Source: Paragordius varius
Lineage: Eukaryota > Nematomorpha
Length of the DNA: 64,000 bases
Direction of reading: 5' to 3'
Assembly (NCBI GenBank): GCA_964247055.1
Contig: OZ176050.1
Coordinates: 9,734,001-9,798,000 of the forward strand
Shown here: positions 26,536 through 39,940 of the stretch, piece by piece
How the letters are laid out: each line of letters starts with the position of its first letter
Position numbering within the stretch: the first letter of the stretch is position 1
Notes under the pieces: model-generated
Database searches by the model: none
What the model saw: the letters and a program-made list of their open reading frames with translations, nothing else
Told to the model about the DNA's origin: nothing
Translations under genes and position numbers: made by a program

Positions 26536-27643
26536 ATAAAATAAATGTTTTACAAAAAATTGAAAAGTTTTTTTTTATTTTTAATGGCAAATAAAACGTT
26601 TTTTTACGACTTTGTAATTGCTTGCATTGAGTGTACTACCATTTTATGACCATATTAGCTTGGGTTTCTAACATTTTTTGCAAAATAAAAACTATTCATT
26701 AATTTTTATTGTTTAATTGTTAAATGCCCATAAAATTTTAAATGAAATAATTATATTTGCTTTCATTCCATCATAGGAACTCAAAAACTGTGAGATTATG
26801 CTTGTCTTGTAAAAAATTTTTTGTTATGTGACAAATAGAAGCGATAATTAGTAGATGTATAATTAAAAACCAAATTTTTATAATTGTGTTAAAAAAGCTT
26901 CTCAATATTCTTGAATGATAAAATTTAAGTACTTAAATAAACTTAACAATCATAATTATCTTATTTAGAGAACCAAGTAGTACAATAACCTATTTTAGCG
27001 TTTAAAAAGAAGAAAATAATTAAAATGTTTTATGGGAAAAATAAGAATAGCAGGTCCCATAATTGTCTACTATTGTGCAATATTCCCAAATTTTTTAACC
27101 TCTAACTTACCATAATAAGGGAAAATTATAATAATTATTAATAACACATTATACATATCAATGATAATAATTACATTTTAAATTTTTGATGCGTTGTTAA
27201 CTGATAATTTTAAATATAAAATGATAATTTTAATGATTATTACTCAATAAATATATATTTAAAGGTTTTATTAGAAATCTTAAGATAACAACAATTTTTC
27301 CGTGCTAGAAAACAGTTTATTTTATGGTGTTTTTATAAAAAAGTATGTGGCAAATTGTAAAGTAAATTTTCTTCCATGCGTTATAATTTTTCAACTTTTA
27401 TTTTAAAAGATATTTTCTCAAAAACCTTTATATTTTATTTTCAAAGTTTGAAATTCAAGCTGAAATTTAATATTAAACAGCTAAAAAATATTACTGCCAA
27501 ATAAATACATTATTGTATAATTAAACTTTGAATCATATATTAATAACAGTTGTTAAAATCCGTAATATAACGATAATGGATAATTAAATAGAATTAAATG
27601 AAACTACAAATAGAAATTATAAACGATATGTGAAACCCTTCAT

Positions 27644-27705
27644 CAATAGTAATCGCAGACTAGTTTCGTGCTTGTTAGCACTCATCAGTACGACACAACT
27701 ATTTG
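27644..27705 (-). ncRNA. Type I hammerhead ribozyme, complete (left arm)
   Basis: Minus strand, 62 nt. The conserved core CUGAUGA is followed by a perfect 5-bp stem II (GUGCU/AGCAC, loop AACA), then GAAA. A minimal stem III (AC-UA-GU) ends at the cleavage triplet GUC. Stem I pairs GUCGUA with UGCGAU next to the core (A-U closing pair) and, after a small internal loop, AAUAGU with ACUAUU. All invariant core bases are present. Predicted self-cleavage is after the C complementary to plus position 27658. Very short stem III and an internal loop in stem I are typical of animal retroelement hammerheads. Confidence 0.85.
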
Positions 27706-27861
27706 ACTTGGGGTTTTCACATATCGATTTCGTATATATATCCAACTTTGGTATAAATGCAGTTGGTTATACGAATTTAAATTAAATTTAATAACCAACT
27801 GCATTTATACCAAAATTGCAAAGTTGGATATATACGAAATCGATATGTGACAACCCCAAGT

Positions 27862-27917
27862 CAAATAGTTGTGTCGTACTGATGAGTGCTAACAATCACG
27901 AAACTAGTCTGCTATTG
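27862..27917 (+). ncRNA. Hammerhead ribozyme copy, partly degenerate (right arm)
   Basis: The core CTGATGA ... GAAAC and the GUC triplet are kept on the plus strand. Stem II has one mismatch (GUGCU/AUCAC), and a deletion of about 11 nt after the cleavage triplet removes most of the core-proximal stem I. It could still form a shorter stem I (UAUUG with CAA-UA), but activity is doubtful. Confidence 0.55.
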
Positions 27918-28196
27918 ACTAAGGGTTTCACATATCGTTTATAATTTCTATTTGTAGTTTCATTTAATTCTATTTAATTATCCATTATCGTTATATTACG
28001 GATTTAAACAACTGTTATTACAAAACATAACCAATCCGTTATTTACCATTACATAAAATATTAAACCCAACAAATATAAGGTGATAAAAAAGGAGTTTTT
28101 TTAGATGTTAATAAAAAATTGGGCCCGAAAGACCAATGAATCCATATTAGATTTGGCCTATTATCATAAGTATTTTTGATTACGGTATGAGTATCG

Positions 28197-28352
28197 TTGC
28201 TAGTAGGTTATTAATGATTGCCAATTAGTAAATACAACAAAGGGCATTATTATCGGTTAATAATATCAAAAAGTGAAAAAAATACTTATAAGCCAATAAT
28301 ACTGTCCTTTGTTGTATTTGCTATTTGGCAATAATTAATAACTTTCTAGCAA
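28197..28352. mobile_element. MITE family E, copy 1
   Basis: The terminal inverted repeat TTGCTAG...GTTATTAATNATTGCCAA runs on into AAATACAACAAAGG, and both ends match over about 45 bp around a short AT-rich centre (156 bp in all). A diverged second copy is at 61258-61399. The superfamily is not clear and no target duplication is evident. Confidence 0.75.
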
Positions 28353-31300
28353 AGTAAATTTACTCATGTATTTAAAAATGCCTTGTGTAATATATACTCC
28401 AAAAAGTAATAAAGTGTTAATAGATGTAATAATAACCATATTTAATATAATTTATGAATTGTTTCAGTAATAGAAAATTATTATTTTAACCTATTTGATT
28501 GTTACAATTTAATAAAAAAAATTAAAACCATTTAATATTAATTATGTTAAATTATTTAAATTATTTTTTTAAGTTACATTTAGCAAAAAATATTAAAACC
28601 TATATTATAAAAATATTCGTCTTAAAGAATATATAGAAAATGATGAAATTTTAAATTCAAATCGGTTATTTCGGGCTCGCGGCAGGATTATAATATAATC
28701 CATAATTATAATAGAGAAATTATTAACAATTTAATTTCAACACTCTATTCACCTTATAAAATGATTAAAATAAATTATTTCTGTTCAACAATCAAAATTA
28801 TACATTTATATTAGCTTGTGATCTGTATATCCTTTATTAAAATCTATTAACGTAATATGCTATAATATCACAATGTGGATAACTTAGCTTTATTTTTCAT
28901 TGCAAAAACCAAAAAACCAAATCGTACCTGTTTTATTTATATATTTCTGAAAAAAATCTATTAAACCAGGATATTTTTTACCATGAGAAAAATCTTTTAG
29001 AATATTTATATCATATCCATATCAAAAAATTTAATTTAATAAATTGAATGGTTGAGAATCAATAAACATTTTTGCAAGGAAGCATAAAAGTAAGGATCAT
29101 TTTCACACGCAATAGAAAAAAAGGTGGTTAGTTCCAAGCTATTGATTGCATTGATTATTATATTATGATAACAACCAGCATTCACGAAATTATTAATAGA
29201 TAAGGGAAATTTAAAAATTAAATTCGCACAATATAATTTCATATTAAACTGTTTTTATAACAAATCTATCACTCACTATTTAATTTATAAATAATTATTA
29301 TCAATTTTTTATCATTTTTTTACATGGTATGAGAGACGCTTATCAAATACCAGCAATCTTGATTGTTTTCCATCAGTATTATTTATTTAATTTAACAGTA
29401 TCAATCGTAATGTTACATAACCATTTTAACATTTTTCTGCCTGAGAATTGAAACCATTGAAGTATAAATTCCACCAAAAATAAATTATCACACATACATT
29501 AGATTTTATATTCGATATTTTTCACACGTTGCTAATTTTTAAGATTCATTTCATTTTAAATTAAAAGATAACCGTTGATTTTATAATTCCGAATCGACAT
29601 TTTCCAGTGATACATGGTATGTTTATGTTTTTTTTGTATTAACATTAATTTAATTCTCAAAAAAAGATTGAGGACTAAATTTGGATTAAAATTTTAATAT
29701 CTTATATATATGAATACTTTCATAATAAGCATGAAAACTTAAATTTAATAACACAAAGTTTTTAATTAAAAAATTACTTTGAAATCATCAGTACAACAAA
29801 ATGATATTTACAATGCCTCCACCCCCTTTATAATGAGATAAATTTTGCCTTACAATAAAACCATTTTTATGAAACATCAAATATGAAAATATGTATTCAA
29901 ACTTTATATTTCACGTTAAAAAATGTGCCTTGGTAAAAAACGGTAGGGTGCAAGGTAATTTGAGCAAGAGTTAATTTTATAGGCGCTTAATTCGAAATAA
30001 TTGTTATGAGGCGGTTCGCAATAAATACACCGTAAACTGCATTTACTCTAGGCCTTTAATTTTATAAATTCAGGTTAACAGACAACCTAAGGCCAATTAG
30101 TTTGTACAAAATTTATCATGTATTTGTGAAGAACTATATTATCATTATGCATCCATAGCCATAGTTTTAAGGTAAAAAACACACTTTAAACTGCATCGCC
30201 TTAATTATTTACTACATGATAGATATTATTTTAATTTAGCTTTAACTCCATTTTATACATAAATTATATTAAATATCACATAAGGAAAATAATTACTGCC
30301 CTCCCCCTGAGTTTCACAAAATTTGTTTCAAAAAATACTGATAGTATTAAAGTCTTAATTAATAATGGAATATAATTACAAAAATTCAAGCCATTATGGC
30401 GCGAAATAGTTTGATATGGTAGTATTTGCTAAAATATGCCAATTATATAATTTAATAAATGAAAAATTAAAATTATAATACTAAACACTAATTTTTTGTA
30501 CAAACTTCATTTTAAAGAAAACCTATTCTTTTCTTAAATTATATTTAAATATATATTACAATTTTTATTACATATAAAAAGGGGCCATCTAAATATTAAA
30601 AATGTCGTTAAAAATGATAATTTTGGATGTCTTTTTTTAACAATCAAGATTGAATGCATAATAAACGGTACGTTTTGCCTTGAAACATAAAAGTACCATA
30701 TTTAGAATAATTTGATAAGCTCATTAAAATTTTTTATTTTTACCATCTGTTGGTATTTCATTTTAATTATTCCCCCTATTTTTTAAAAGGGATGCAGGCT
30801 TATAGGAGCAAAAAATACGTTTTTGTGTTTAATTTTTATTATTTTTCAAAATAAAACGGTTAAATTCTAACAGTCTCTTCTATATGATAAAGAGAAGCGC
30901 TTTTTAAAATCTCCTGGTGAGAATATATATTATTGTGTTCAGTATATATAGCAATTAACCAATAATAAATGTGTTTCTATATATTTCAAAATAAAAATTA
31001 ATTTCGATAAAAAATTATTCGATTGCATTTCTAAAATGCGCAAATTTACACTACCAATCACTAATTTCTTCCTAAAATCCTATTAGTTTGGGTTAGCAGT
31101 TCAAAAATTCTTTAAAACTTTCGTATTATCAATCTCTATATTCCTCCATGTGTTAGGTATCAAATTAATTTTTTAATTATTATTTTAATCAATATGTGGT
31201 GGAAACGCTTTAATCGGAATTCTTTACATAAAATATTTGATGCCATGAAAAAGGAATTTGCCAGAATGTAGTAGAATATTAATGATTTTATAATCTTTAA

Positions 31301-31356
31301 TAATTATAAATTTAATTATTATTGTATCGAATTACATGAAATATATATTTAGTAGA

Positions 31357-31380
31357 TATATATATATATATATATATATA
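31357..31380. repeat. (AT)n microsatellite
   Basis: Twelve TA units. Confidence 0.9.
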
Positions 31381-31939
31381 ATTTTTATATAGAATATTCT
31401 CAAAGTTTTTTAAAGTTACGTGAACTATAGTAGAGAGTATGTGAATTTTAACATATTTTTTCTATCATTTTTTACGATGAAATAGTAAAGTAGCATTAAA
31501 TATATACTTATTGAAAATTAATAGTTATTAATAAATACTATCAAAATTTAAAACATGGATTTGGTCGATGACTTATCGTCTGAACTTTAATTGAAAGATT
31601 TTTCCCGGAACTCTTTTTTTATTAAAAATTTATCTCAATAATTAAAAACATCTCCGGACATTCAAATATTTTCATTTTGTGTTTGACATTACTTGTTGTG
31701 TCTTGTTAAAGCAATTTGTTGAGTTAACCTTTTGACATTGATCAAAACAGTCATTTTATATTGTTTTTTGCTGATTTTAAGCTTTTTGGGGCTAATTTGA
31801 CATTTTATCATGGTATTGACTAATTTTTATTATTAATATATATATAATTGTTAATATGTCCCCCAATAATAGGAAGGAATGATCTTTGTACTTATATTTC
31901 TGCACAAACTAGCCATTACATCTCTATTTCAATAATTTT

Positions 31940-31944
<5 letters not shown>

Positions 31945-31976
<32 letters not shown>
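31945..31976. repeat. (AT)n microsatellite
   Basis: About sixteen AT units. Confidence 0.9.
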
Positions 31977-31979
<3 letters not shown>

Positions 31980-33117
31980 CTGCCTATGGTTGTTTAATGA
32001 AAATTTATGGCGCGTGTCTATATAGATAAAATTATATCATTTGACAATGTTAATGACATTTCGTGGTATAGCATATAAGATAAATATTTCTGGTCGAAAA
32101 ATCTAATAATTAAATGCATACTACTGCCATTTAAGACTAAATATAAAAATGGTAATCGAAATTGTTTTTTAAAATATAATTTCCTTTTATATATATATTA
32201 ATGTTACGATATAACTTTTAGATTATTTAAATATTAATAATATCTGGACATTTTAAACGTGGATTTAATTATATATGTATGTATTTTTTTCTCTGATAAT
32301 AATTTTATCTAATTAATATCATTTTTTATAGTTATAGAAGCTTTCTCAGCTTCCGTTTAAACCTTTTCAATGTGATTAATATGTTTAAAAGCACTAAAGT
32401 AGTTTAATACCAACAATATTAAGTAGGAGCCATACAGAGAGGTGTAAAGGAAGGAAGAATCAAAATATAAAATTTTAATAATTAAAATTTTCCTTTTTTA
32501 TTAAATTGTGAAGAGGTGCCACCGCATAATATTGCAAGTTTTTGATTCTTTCTTTAAGGATTTATGCATGAATAATTAAAAAAGAAAAAAAAGAGTCAAT
32601 TATGTATTTTGTTAATACAAAATATATATACTAGGTAATAATCAAAAGAAAGATAGGTTTGTCGGTCAAACTTTAAAATATATAAGAAGAAAAAGGAAAA
32701 GATTAGTAGACAGGCACATTTAGTTATTCTCTTTATTTAATTTTTTGAGGTGCGCATTGCTACCTAAATTCCTGTTGAATTATATTGAATATAAATTAAG
32801 TCCCTTTTAATATCCCAACAGTTAAGTCAAATACTCATTTTTTCTTTAATCACAACCAATGATACTCTATCTTAAACGATAAGTTTTTTTACGCTATAAT
32901 GACTTATCTGTATAACAATGTCATATATCTTTGTTTCTATGATTTTTGTGATTGGATATACTGTCCACATCCTTCAAATAAATCAATAAGCTTAGTGCGC
33001 ACACCTTTAAATACTTTAAATTTAAATGCTTTGAAAAGGAAGTTTACTTATTATACATAAAATGGATTTAAAAGAAAATTATAATTTTTATTTGTAAAGT
33101 TTATACAATAGTGATTT

Positions 33118-33418
33118 ATGGATCTTACATCGAATGGAACGTGGACATTAACATGTATAATCATATTTTTGAGTATTTATATGAACTATCCGGTAGAATC
33201 TTTTGTTGAAAAGGTAGGTTTATTATGACAATATCTTTGTAAAATGATTATATATATTTTTTATATTAAAATGTTACAATTTTTTGTCATTTTTTGCCAT
33301 AATTAAGAGAACATACTAATTCAAATTCATATCCATCCATCTGTTAGGCTCCAAAAAAATTAATGAACTTTTTCTTTTTGGCTCCTTCCTATCTTGATTT
33401 TTATTTTCCTATATCCAG
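33118..33418 (+). CDS. Possible 5' exons of an unknown secreted or membrane protein
   Basis: The first candidate exon is 33118-33213 and begins ATG with a hydrophobic stretch (LTCIIIFLSIYMNYPVES) like a signal peptide or signal anchor. It ends AAG before GTAGGT. A second candidate, 33348-33418, follows an acceptor (ctgttag) in the same phase 0, reads APKKLMNFFFLAPSYLDFYF, and ends CCAG before GTATGT, a strong donor. The intron would be 134 nt. I do not recognise the protein and could not find the next exon, though one acceptor at 36998 would continue in phase to a short end. The signal is the paired splice sites plus open frame. It could be chance. Confidence 0.35.
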
Positions 33419-36400
33419 GTATGTTCATACATAAAAACTTAGAAAAATAAGGTAAACACACACACACACACACATGTTAACAAAGTTTAAATTTTAATTG
33501 TCTTTTTTTGTAAAGTTTTATTAAATATGGAGGAGATAATATAGATTTAATTAAAAGATATTAATAAGAACAATGTTGTCATTATATTATCATTAGCAAT
33601 AAAATTTGATTAGATAAATATTGAAAAATAATTAAAAATTTTCACCTTTAGAGTAAAAAATTAAAGATAAATTTTAATACATGGATGGCATTATGTTTAT
33701 TTTCTTAAATTATATTTACCCAGTAGCCTAACATTTGTTAATCTCAAAATGTTTTTTTTATTCAATTTTAATTGTTAAAATAATAAACGTACGATGATTT
33801 AAATCAATATTTGATTTGTGATAAAGTTTTTAGCAATCAAAAAAGTTTTTATGAAATTATTTATTTTTTTATCAAGGAGCCAATTTTTGGGCAAATTTTT
33901 TTTATTTTAAATGAATACACGGTTTAAAATTTTAAGTGCTTTAATTTTAATTTTTATTTTATAATAATTGTAGGTTAAAATTGGAATAAACTCTTCTTCA
34001 TAAATAAATCCCTTTGATGATTTGCCGACTGGCATTTTGTAACGGGGTTACTGTTTTTTTTGTTATATAAAGTTTAAGTTATTGGTGGGGTTTTTTTACT
34101 TTTACTGATTAAATTTTGGTTGAATATAAATAAGTGTAAGTACTTATAAATATACTACTTCAAGCCTTTGCAAATGTAATAATTGAATTATTTTTTGTTT
34201 TGACTGTTAGTTTATAACATAAAAATTAATTATTATAAAACGCGATTAATAAAATTAAATTATTTTTTTTAAAAAAAAAAATAAAATTAAGTATTCATTG
34301 TTTTGATATACCGCCAGTTTATTATAAAGAGGAAAATGTACTTAATATTTTTAAATGAATCTTATTAGCGAATAATATTAATGAATAAGATTTGTTTGAG
34401 AGGCCCTTAAAAATTTTAATTTTCATTTAATTTTTAATAATTAAAAAAAATAAATTATACTTTCTTTGAAGTGTTAATTTTTTACTGTAAAAAATACCGA
34501 TATCATTTTAATTTCACCTATTATATATATGTATACATATACAGGTGTCAACATAATTAATTAATAAATGATAAATAATTTAAGCAAAATATTATATTAA
34601 TTAAATACTTGTGCAGAGCCCTTTTTACCTTATAGTATATATAAATTTTTATAAAATAACTATAAAAACTATAATATAAAATATAAAATAATTTATATAT
34701 ATAATATATATATTAATTATTTTGTGTTGTTTATAACATAAATGCGACTGGAGATTTGTTTAAGCGAAAATAAAAATAAGATTACTTACAGAAAATTTCA
34801 ATATACCGCACACCTTTTATTTTAATTATTATCATTATCATTATCGTTGCATAATAAAAGCAAAATAATACATGCAGTAACATATGTCATCAAAAAAGGT
34901 TTGTCCATAATTATATATAAAAAATTACTGTTAAAACATAGGAAATGATTAGTTTAATTTCAACCATTTGTTGCATGTTGTTATACGCCACTGTAAAAGG
35001 TGTGTGTGGTGTGGACAGACATCAAAAATGACACAAAAAACGCAAAAATCGGCGGCAAGTTCAAAGTGAAATTTCTTTTGCGAACAAATTATTTTATTTT
35101 TTATATAATTACATAGTAAGTATAATAATTATTTTTATTATTTTGTGTTTAAGCTTAGTACAAATAATATTAATTTGTTATTTGATATATTATGTATATT
35201 ACAATTACATAATGAGATTTAATTTCCTTTAGTGTTTTTTGCTTGTAAGGTGTCTGCAATATAAGACGAACGCGAAAGGTGTACTTACTTTCTATGATTA
35301 TAAGTAATTAATTTTTTTTAAACTAATAATATTAATTAAAAATGTAATTATATATATTTAAAACTTTTAATAATATTTATGAATGAAATTCAATCATGTT
35401 CCAGTCAAAAAATATGTGAATATTTACTTACTGACAATATTTTTTAAATATTTTTTCGTTTTGATTAGCTATTTTTTATCTATTTATTACTTGAAAACTT
35501 TAAAATAAAGGTTGAATAGTCAAAAGATTAGCCAATCTGGCTGCTTATATATGCACCCTTTTACCGTTTTAACCAGTAAAAAACCGAAAGTTAGACAATT
35601 ATTTTAAATGTAATTGATACCACGGATCTAAATTCTTGACACGATTTAATATTAATTTATTTGAAACCATAATATATTTTGGTTAAGAAATAATTATATT
35701 GTCAAAGAAAATTATAAATGTAATTTATTTGGGGCCTGGTGAAGCAAAATGAATTTATTACAGAAAAAATATTTATTTAATAATATTTATTATTGATATT
35801 TATCCACTGAACCGTAAAAATGTTAAAGCGTAGGGGGGGGGTCAAATTAGCCATGCTTCCCTATTCTTTAAGTATTATATATAATTCTAACATTTATTAA
35901 TATTTATAAAATTTAGCTTTTCTGACTATTAAATATAAATATCATTTAAATCAAATTTATTATAATACATTTTAAAAAATTGTTAATTTTAGCACCTAAG
36001 TGTTATCCACACTTTTAAGTTTTAAAAATGTTTTACAAAATGACATTATTATATAATATCAATAGGTTTAAATAATGTTAGGAATTTCGCGTGAATAACT
36101 TATTTGTAACAATAATCTTACCACCTTAACAATTTTTTAAAATATTTGAACCTTTAAATTTTATCTAAAAATGTGACAAATAAATATTCCTTTAATCAAT
36201 AGTAATTTAGAATATAAAGATATATAAAAAACACTTACTATATGAAAAATTTTAAGTTCTTAAAAATTATTGGGGTTTCAAGTGTATAAAATTTTAAAAC
36301 CATAGATATTTTTGATGTGTTTTGGACAACGCAATATATAAAAATTATGTTAAAGAGATTTTATTTAATAAATATATTATATTTTAAAATTAAGTATTCT

Positions 36401-37329
36401 TAATTTTTTCATTAAAGAAAGAAAATGATAAAACATCTTTTTCCGTAAAGGTGGGACTACTTTTATATTACAACACTCTTTTTAAACTTGACAGACACAA
36501 TTTTTTTTGATAAAATTCATATTTGCTCATTGAGATTATTTTAATTACATTATATATATTTTTCATCATTATAGATTATTTAACATTTTTTAAAGTAAGC
36601 AAAAAGTGGTGGTCGTCATTTACATATATTAGTAATATTTTATTATTAATCCTTTATTTAAACAAAGCCAGAGTAATTTTATTATGCGACATTGTTATAC
36701 ACACATATATATACTAAAGAATAAAAAAACTCTTCTAGACTAACATATACATATAATTTTTTTCTTCCTTGAAGGTCCAAGAATATAATTATATTTTTAC
36801 TAATAATTTATTTCTCGAAACTATTACACGTAATTTTTTTGAAAGTCATCGGTTACTAAAATTATCATTTTTCGACACGCAGCTTTTGGATCATTTTGTT
36901 ATTAAATTCGATTAGAGAACATTTGATTTTAGATTTTCTAAAACGCGTTTTATGTAAAAAAAATTAATTATAACAACAAAAATATATTGTATTTAACAGA
37001 AAAATCTTTTATACACACCGCATCAATCTTGAAGAGTGACACCATTTTTTTCGTGAAAATTTCCCACATCCCATGTTATGTATTGATTACTTTTTATAAA
37101 TCAAATCAAACAGGATTAAAAACGCGTTTTCAAAAAAAAAATCATACATTTGTGTTTATGCATCTTGCAAAACTTTTTTAACGGTTTTCACCATATTTAT
37201 AATTCATTAAATAATTTATTTCCCTAGAATTCTTACTGAATAATTGCTGGCACACATTGATATACAATTCTATAATCCGAAACAAAAATATCATTAGTAT
37301 TCCAACAAATTCTTACGTCTAATTCCATA
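33419..37329. other. Gene-poor stretch upstream of the PDZRN-like exons
   Basis: A (CA)n run lies at 33455-33473. No RING-finger or first-PDZ exon of the PDZRN-like gene was recognised here, although they would be expected upstream. An open frame at 36987-37181 behind a plausible acceptor is unassigned. Confidence 0.45.
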
Positions 37330-39940
37330 ATGAAAAAAGAAAAGTATACGACTAATTCCATCACTGAGAAGTCTGGACCAAACGTGTTAGACATTCAAAA
37401 ATGTATTTTTAATTATCTTTCCATCATTAACCGGAGAAAAAAGAATACATTTTCTCAAAAACCCACCACGTACGATTCAGAAAAATTTGTTCAAAACGCA
37501 AACGATGATTTTAATTCCAATGTGAATGCAGATCCACAAACCAGCATTCAACATAATCCATTTTTAATTTATTGCGATGACACCCAAAATTATTATGGTA
37601 CTCAACTAGAAGCGCAGATGAGCTTGGGGGATTGTAGCCCCTATCAAATCGAAAATCTTAATATAAAGGTATTTCTATTGTATGTTTTTAGACGAGTTCT
37701 AAAATATATAATGAAATTACGTTTAAATAAAAGATTCAAATTAAGCTTATAATTAGGATTAGTTAGTTGGTATGTTTTGAACTATGAATGACTCTTCGCC
37801 TTTTATATAATAGAGATTGCGCATTTTTAAAAAACATACGTCTTTAAATATATATAGTTAAATTATATTTTGCTATTTGCTCCAGTATAATTAGTAATAT
37901 GATGATAATAAGTCCCGATTTTTGTGATATTTTAATGATAATTTGTACTTGTAGAAAATAATGATCGAAAGGACCGAAATGGAAGAAATAATTGATTATC
38001 TCTATTTTCAAGTTGAGAAATTACCATCAGTGTCGGAATGTCAAAGCAAACGCGTCTACATAAACAAGTGCGATCCAACCCCACCGGGATTTGAGACACA
38101 CCTAAAGCCTGGAGATTTGATCCTTAAGGTATTTTACTAAGAAAATTGATATTTTAGAGTTAAATTTTTATGCATATCAATTACACTTCAAATTCACCCT
38201 CAAACATTTACTGACCCTAAAATAAATTATACGTGTTTTTTAAGATTAAAAATTACCTATATTTTTAATATTTTTAACTAATGTTGGTTAATATTAAAAT
38301 AATATAGAAAAATAATAAACTAAGCCATAGATATATATTTCATATTAATAATGAGTCACATTAACCCGAAAACACATTACGGTGAATTTGAATCGTGAAT
38401 AATATTAAGATGACACAATATAAAATTTTATATTTTTTAGATCAATAACATCCCAATCTTGTCGATTGAAGCTATCTCAGAAATTTTGAACGACCCCGAG
38501 TACACATCTTACGAATGGGAAGTATTGCCAAATACGTATGTCATTCAAGCGCCTTCAACAAACATAAATGTTGTTTCAGGTTATCAAAACAACAATCTTG
38601 AAGTTGATCTTGGCTCCAATCTCCCATTTGCTGAATTTTATGAATACGCTCTTTTACCACCCGTTGTGAGCCCAATTATTAACACCAAACACAGTAATGA
38701 TAGTCCATGTTTGAAACAGAACCATATCAATTTTACGCTTGATTCTCGCCCAGAAAAAGATAGTGGTCTAGATTTTAACATGGGCAGCAGCGTAGAATCC
38801 TTAAATTCATTTTCTCTGGAAGAAATCAATAACTTCCAAGAGAATCAACACAAACACTCGTTCTCATCCAACATGGATATTAAGGAGTTTAAAACAGCGC
38901 TAAATATATCGCATGAAAGCGGAAACTATTCATTATTGATGCGTGAACATGCTTTTGTAAAAAAATCAAAACAAGATAATTATGATAATACAAATACTCA
39001 AAATTATTTAAATAATGCTTCCTCCTATGAAAACACTGAAAACATTTATGAAGATTTGTTGGATTTTAAGGCCGCCTCTCTATCACTTTCATCTTCTCCT
39101 AAATCCAATTGCAACCATTCTCTCAAAGTTAACATTAATTCTGATACTTATCACAATCAACAGCATTTCAATGAAATAGATGAACTCAAAAACTGTGGCG
39201 CCCAATTAGGCGCCATTAGACAACAAATATTAGTGACAGATGGTGTTGTTAATGATAATAAAGGATCCATAAAAACTACCAATCAAAATAATTATGATGC
39301 AAAATACCATGGAGATAGCAAAGGAGAAGTACATGACGAATCTATTAATAAAAATTATAATGGAATTATAAACCAAATTCCTGACACTCATCGGAACATA
39401 CATAATTATGTAACACAAAATAATATTAATGTCTCAATTAATTACCATCAAAATGAAATCATAGATAAAAAGAGTGAGTTAGAGATTCCTAATACTCCTC
39501 CAGTACGAATTGATACAAATAATTATCCTGATATCATGTACACTAATAGGCAATACTTGTCACATACTATATCACTTCAACAGAAATTGTTTCAACAAGC
39601 ACATAAGGCAAACCATACTGTTGAAATTAATGAATCGATTAAAAATAACGCGAACTCACCTAATGTTGATCTCAAACTCCACGGCGCAAAATATCCAGCT
39701 AAAAATTATCTTCTAGCCCAAAGTCTAAGGCCTGTCCTAGGAGGTTCAGAAAAAATTCGTGTGAAAATAAAAAGGAAAAAAGATGGTTCTCGTTACATCA
39801 TACGTGATACTTTAGCTAATGAGGAAGTAGATTCAGCAATTCCTGCAAAAAACTTAAATTTCATACAGAATGATAAAAATTCTCATTCAATAAAAACCAA
39901 CAATCATCACAAAAATCTCATTAGTGTTATAACAATATAA
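37330..39940 (+). CDS. PDZRN3/4-like scaffold protein, PDZ2-to-C-terminus part (three exons)
   Basis: Vertebrate PDZRN3/4 are RING ubiquitin ligases with two PDZ domains. Exons 37330-37668, 37955-38128 and 38441-39940 join in phase 0 to give 670 aa. Residues 114-200 match PDZ2: VYINKCDPTPPG, LKPGDLILKINNIPI, ISEILND. After it come EKDSGLDFNMGSSVESL, like the EKDSG motif of PDZRN3, and a long Asn/Ser-rich linker. A conserved KIRVKIKRKKDGSRYIIRD block follows (PDZRN: VKIRSDGTRYITKRPVRD). The protein ends SVITI where PDZRN3 ends SVTTV. The RING finger and PDZ1 are not visible upstream, so either more 5' exons exist or the protein lacks them. The ATG at 37330 is only the first in frame. Intron 2 carries a family C MITE. 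Confidence 0.75.
38178..38403. mobile_element. MITE family C, copy 2 (in PDZRN-like intron 2)
   Basis: The left end ACACTTCAAATTCACCCTC and the right end GGTGAATTTGAATCG are inverted. The middle shares CCCTAAAATAAATTA and AATAATAAACTAAGCC with copies at 4545-5851 and 54726-54930. It fills most of the 312-nt intron. Confidence 0.65.

Larger units (their letters stand above)
19515..27540. other. Gene-poor stretch with scattered MITEs
   Basis: I see no exon supported by motif or splice context. Recognised repeats inside are listed separately (20085, 21470, 25433, 26489). A mixed C-rich run lies at about 24767-24786. The longest open frames, such as 23764-23967, are AT-rich and carry no recognisable motif. 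Confidence 0.5.
27541..28020. repeat. 480-bp inverted repeat carrying hammerhead ribozyme arms
   Basis: Two arms of about 230 bp are nearly exact reverse complements (TAATAACAGTTGTT at the left edge, its complement at the right) around a spacer of roughly 20 bp near 27774-27793. Each arm contains a hammerhead core, on the minus strand in the left arm and the plus strand in the right. This looks like two head-to-head copies of one short ribozyme-bearing repeat. A transcript across it would fold into one long hairpin. No target duplication or coding capacity is visible. Arms differ by a few substitutions and small indels, so they are not freshly duplicated. Confidence 0.9.
28353..33117. other. 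Gene-poor AT-rich stretch
   Basis: No confident exon. A minus-strand open frame at 29242-29036 (VNAGCYHNIIINAINSLEL...) has a somewhat coding-like composition but no start context, acceptor or homology I recognise. AT microsatellites at 31357-31380 and 31945-31976. Confidence 0.45.

Noticed and set aside
29036-29242. Minus-strand open frame with coding-like composition
   Set aside because: No splice context or homology seen. In a genome this AT-rich such frames occur by chance.
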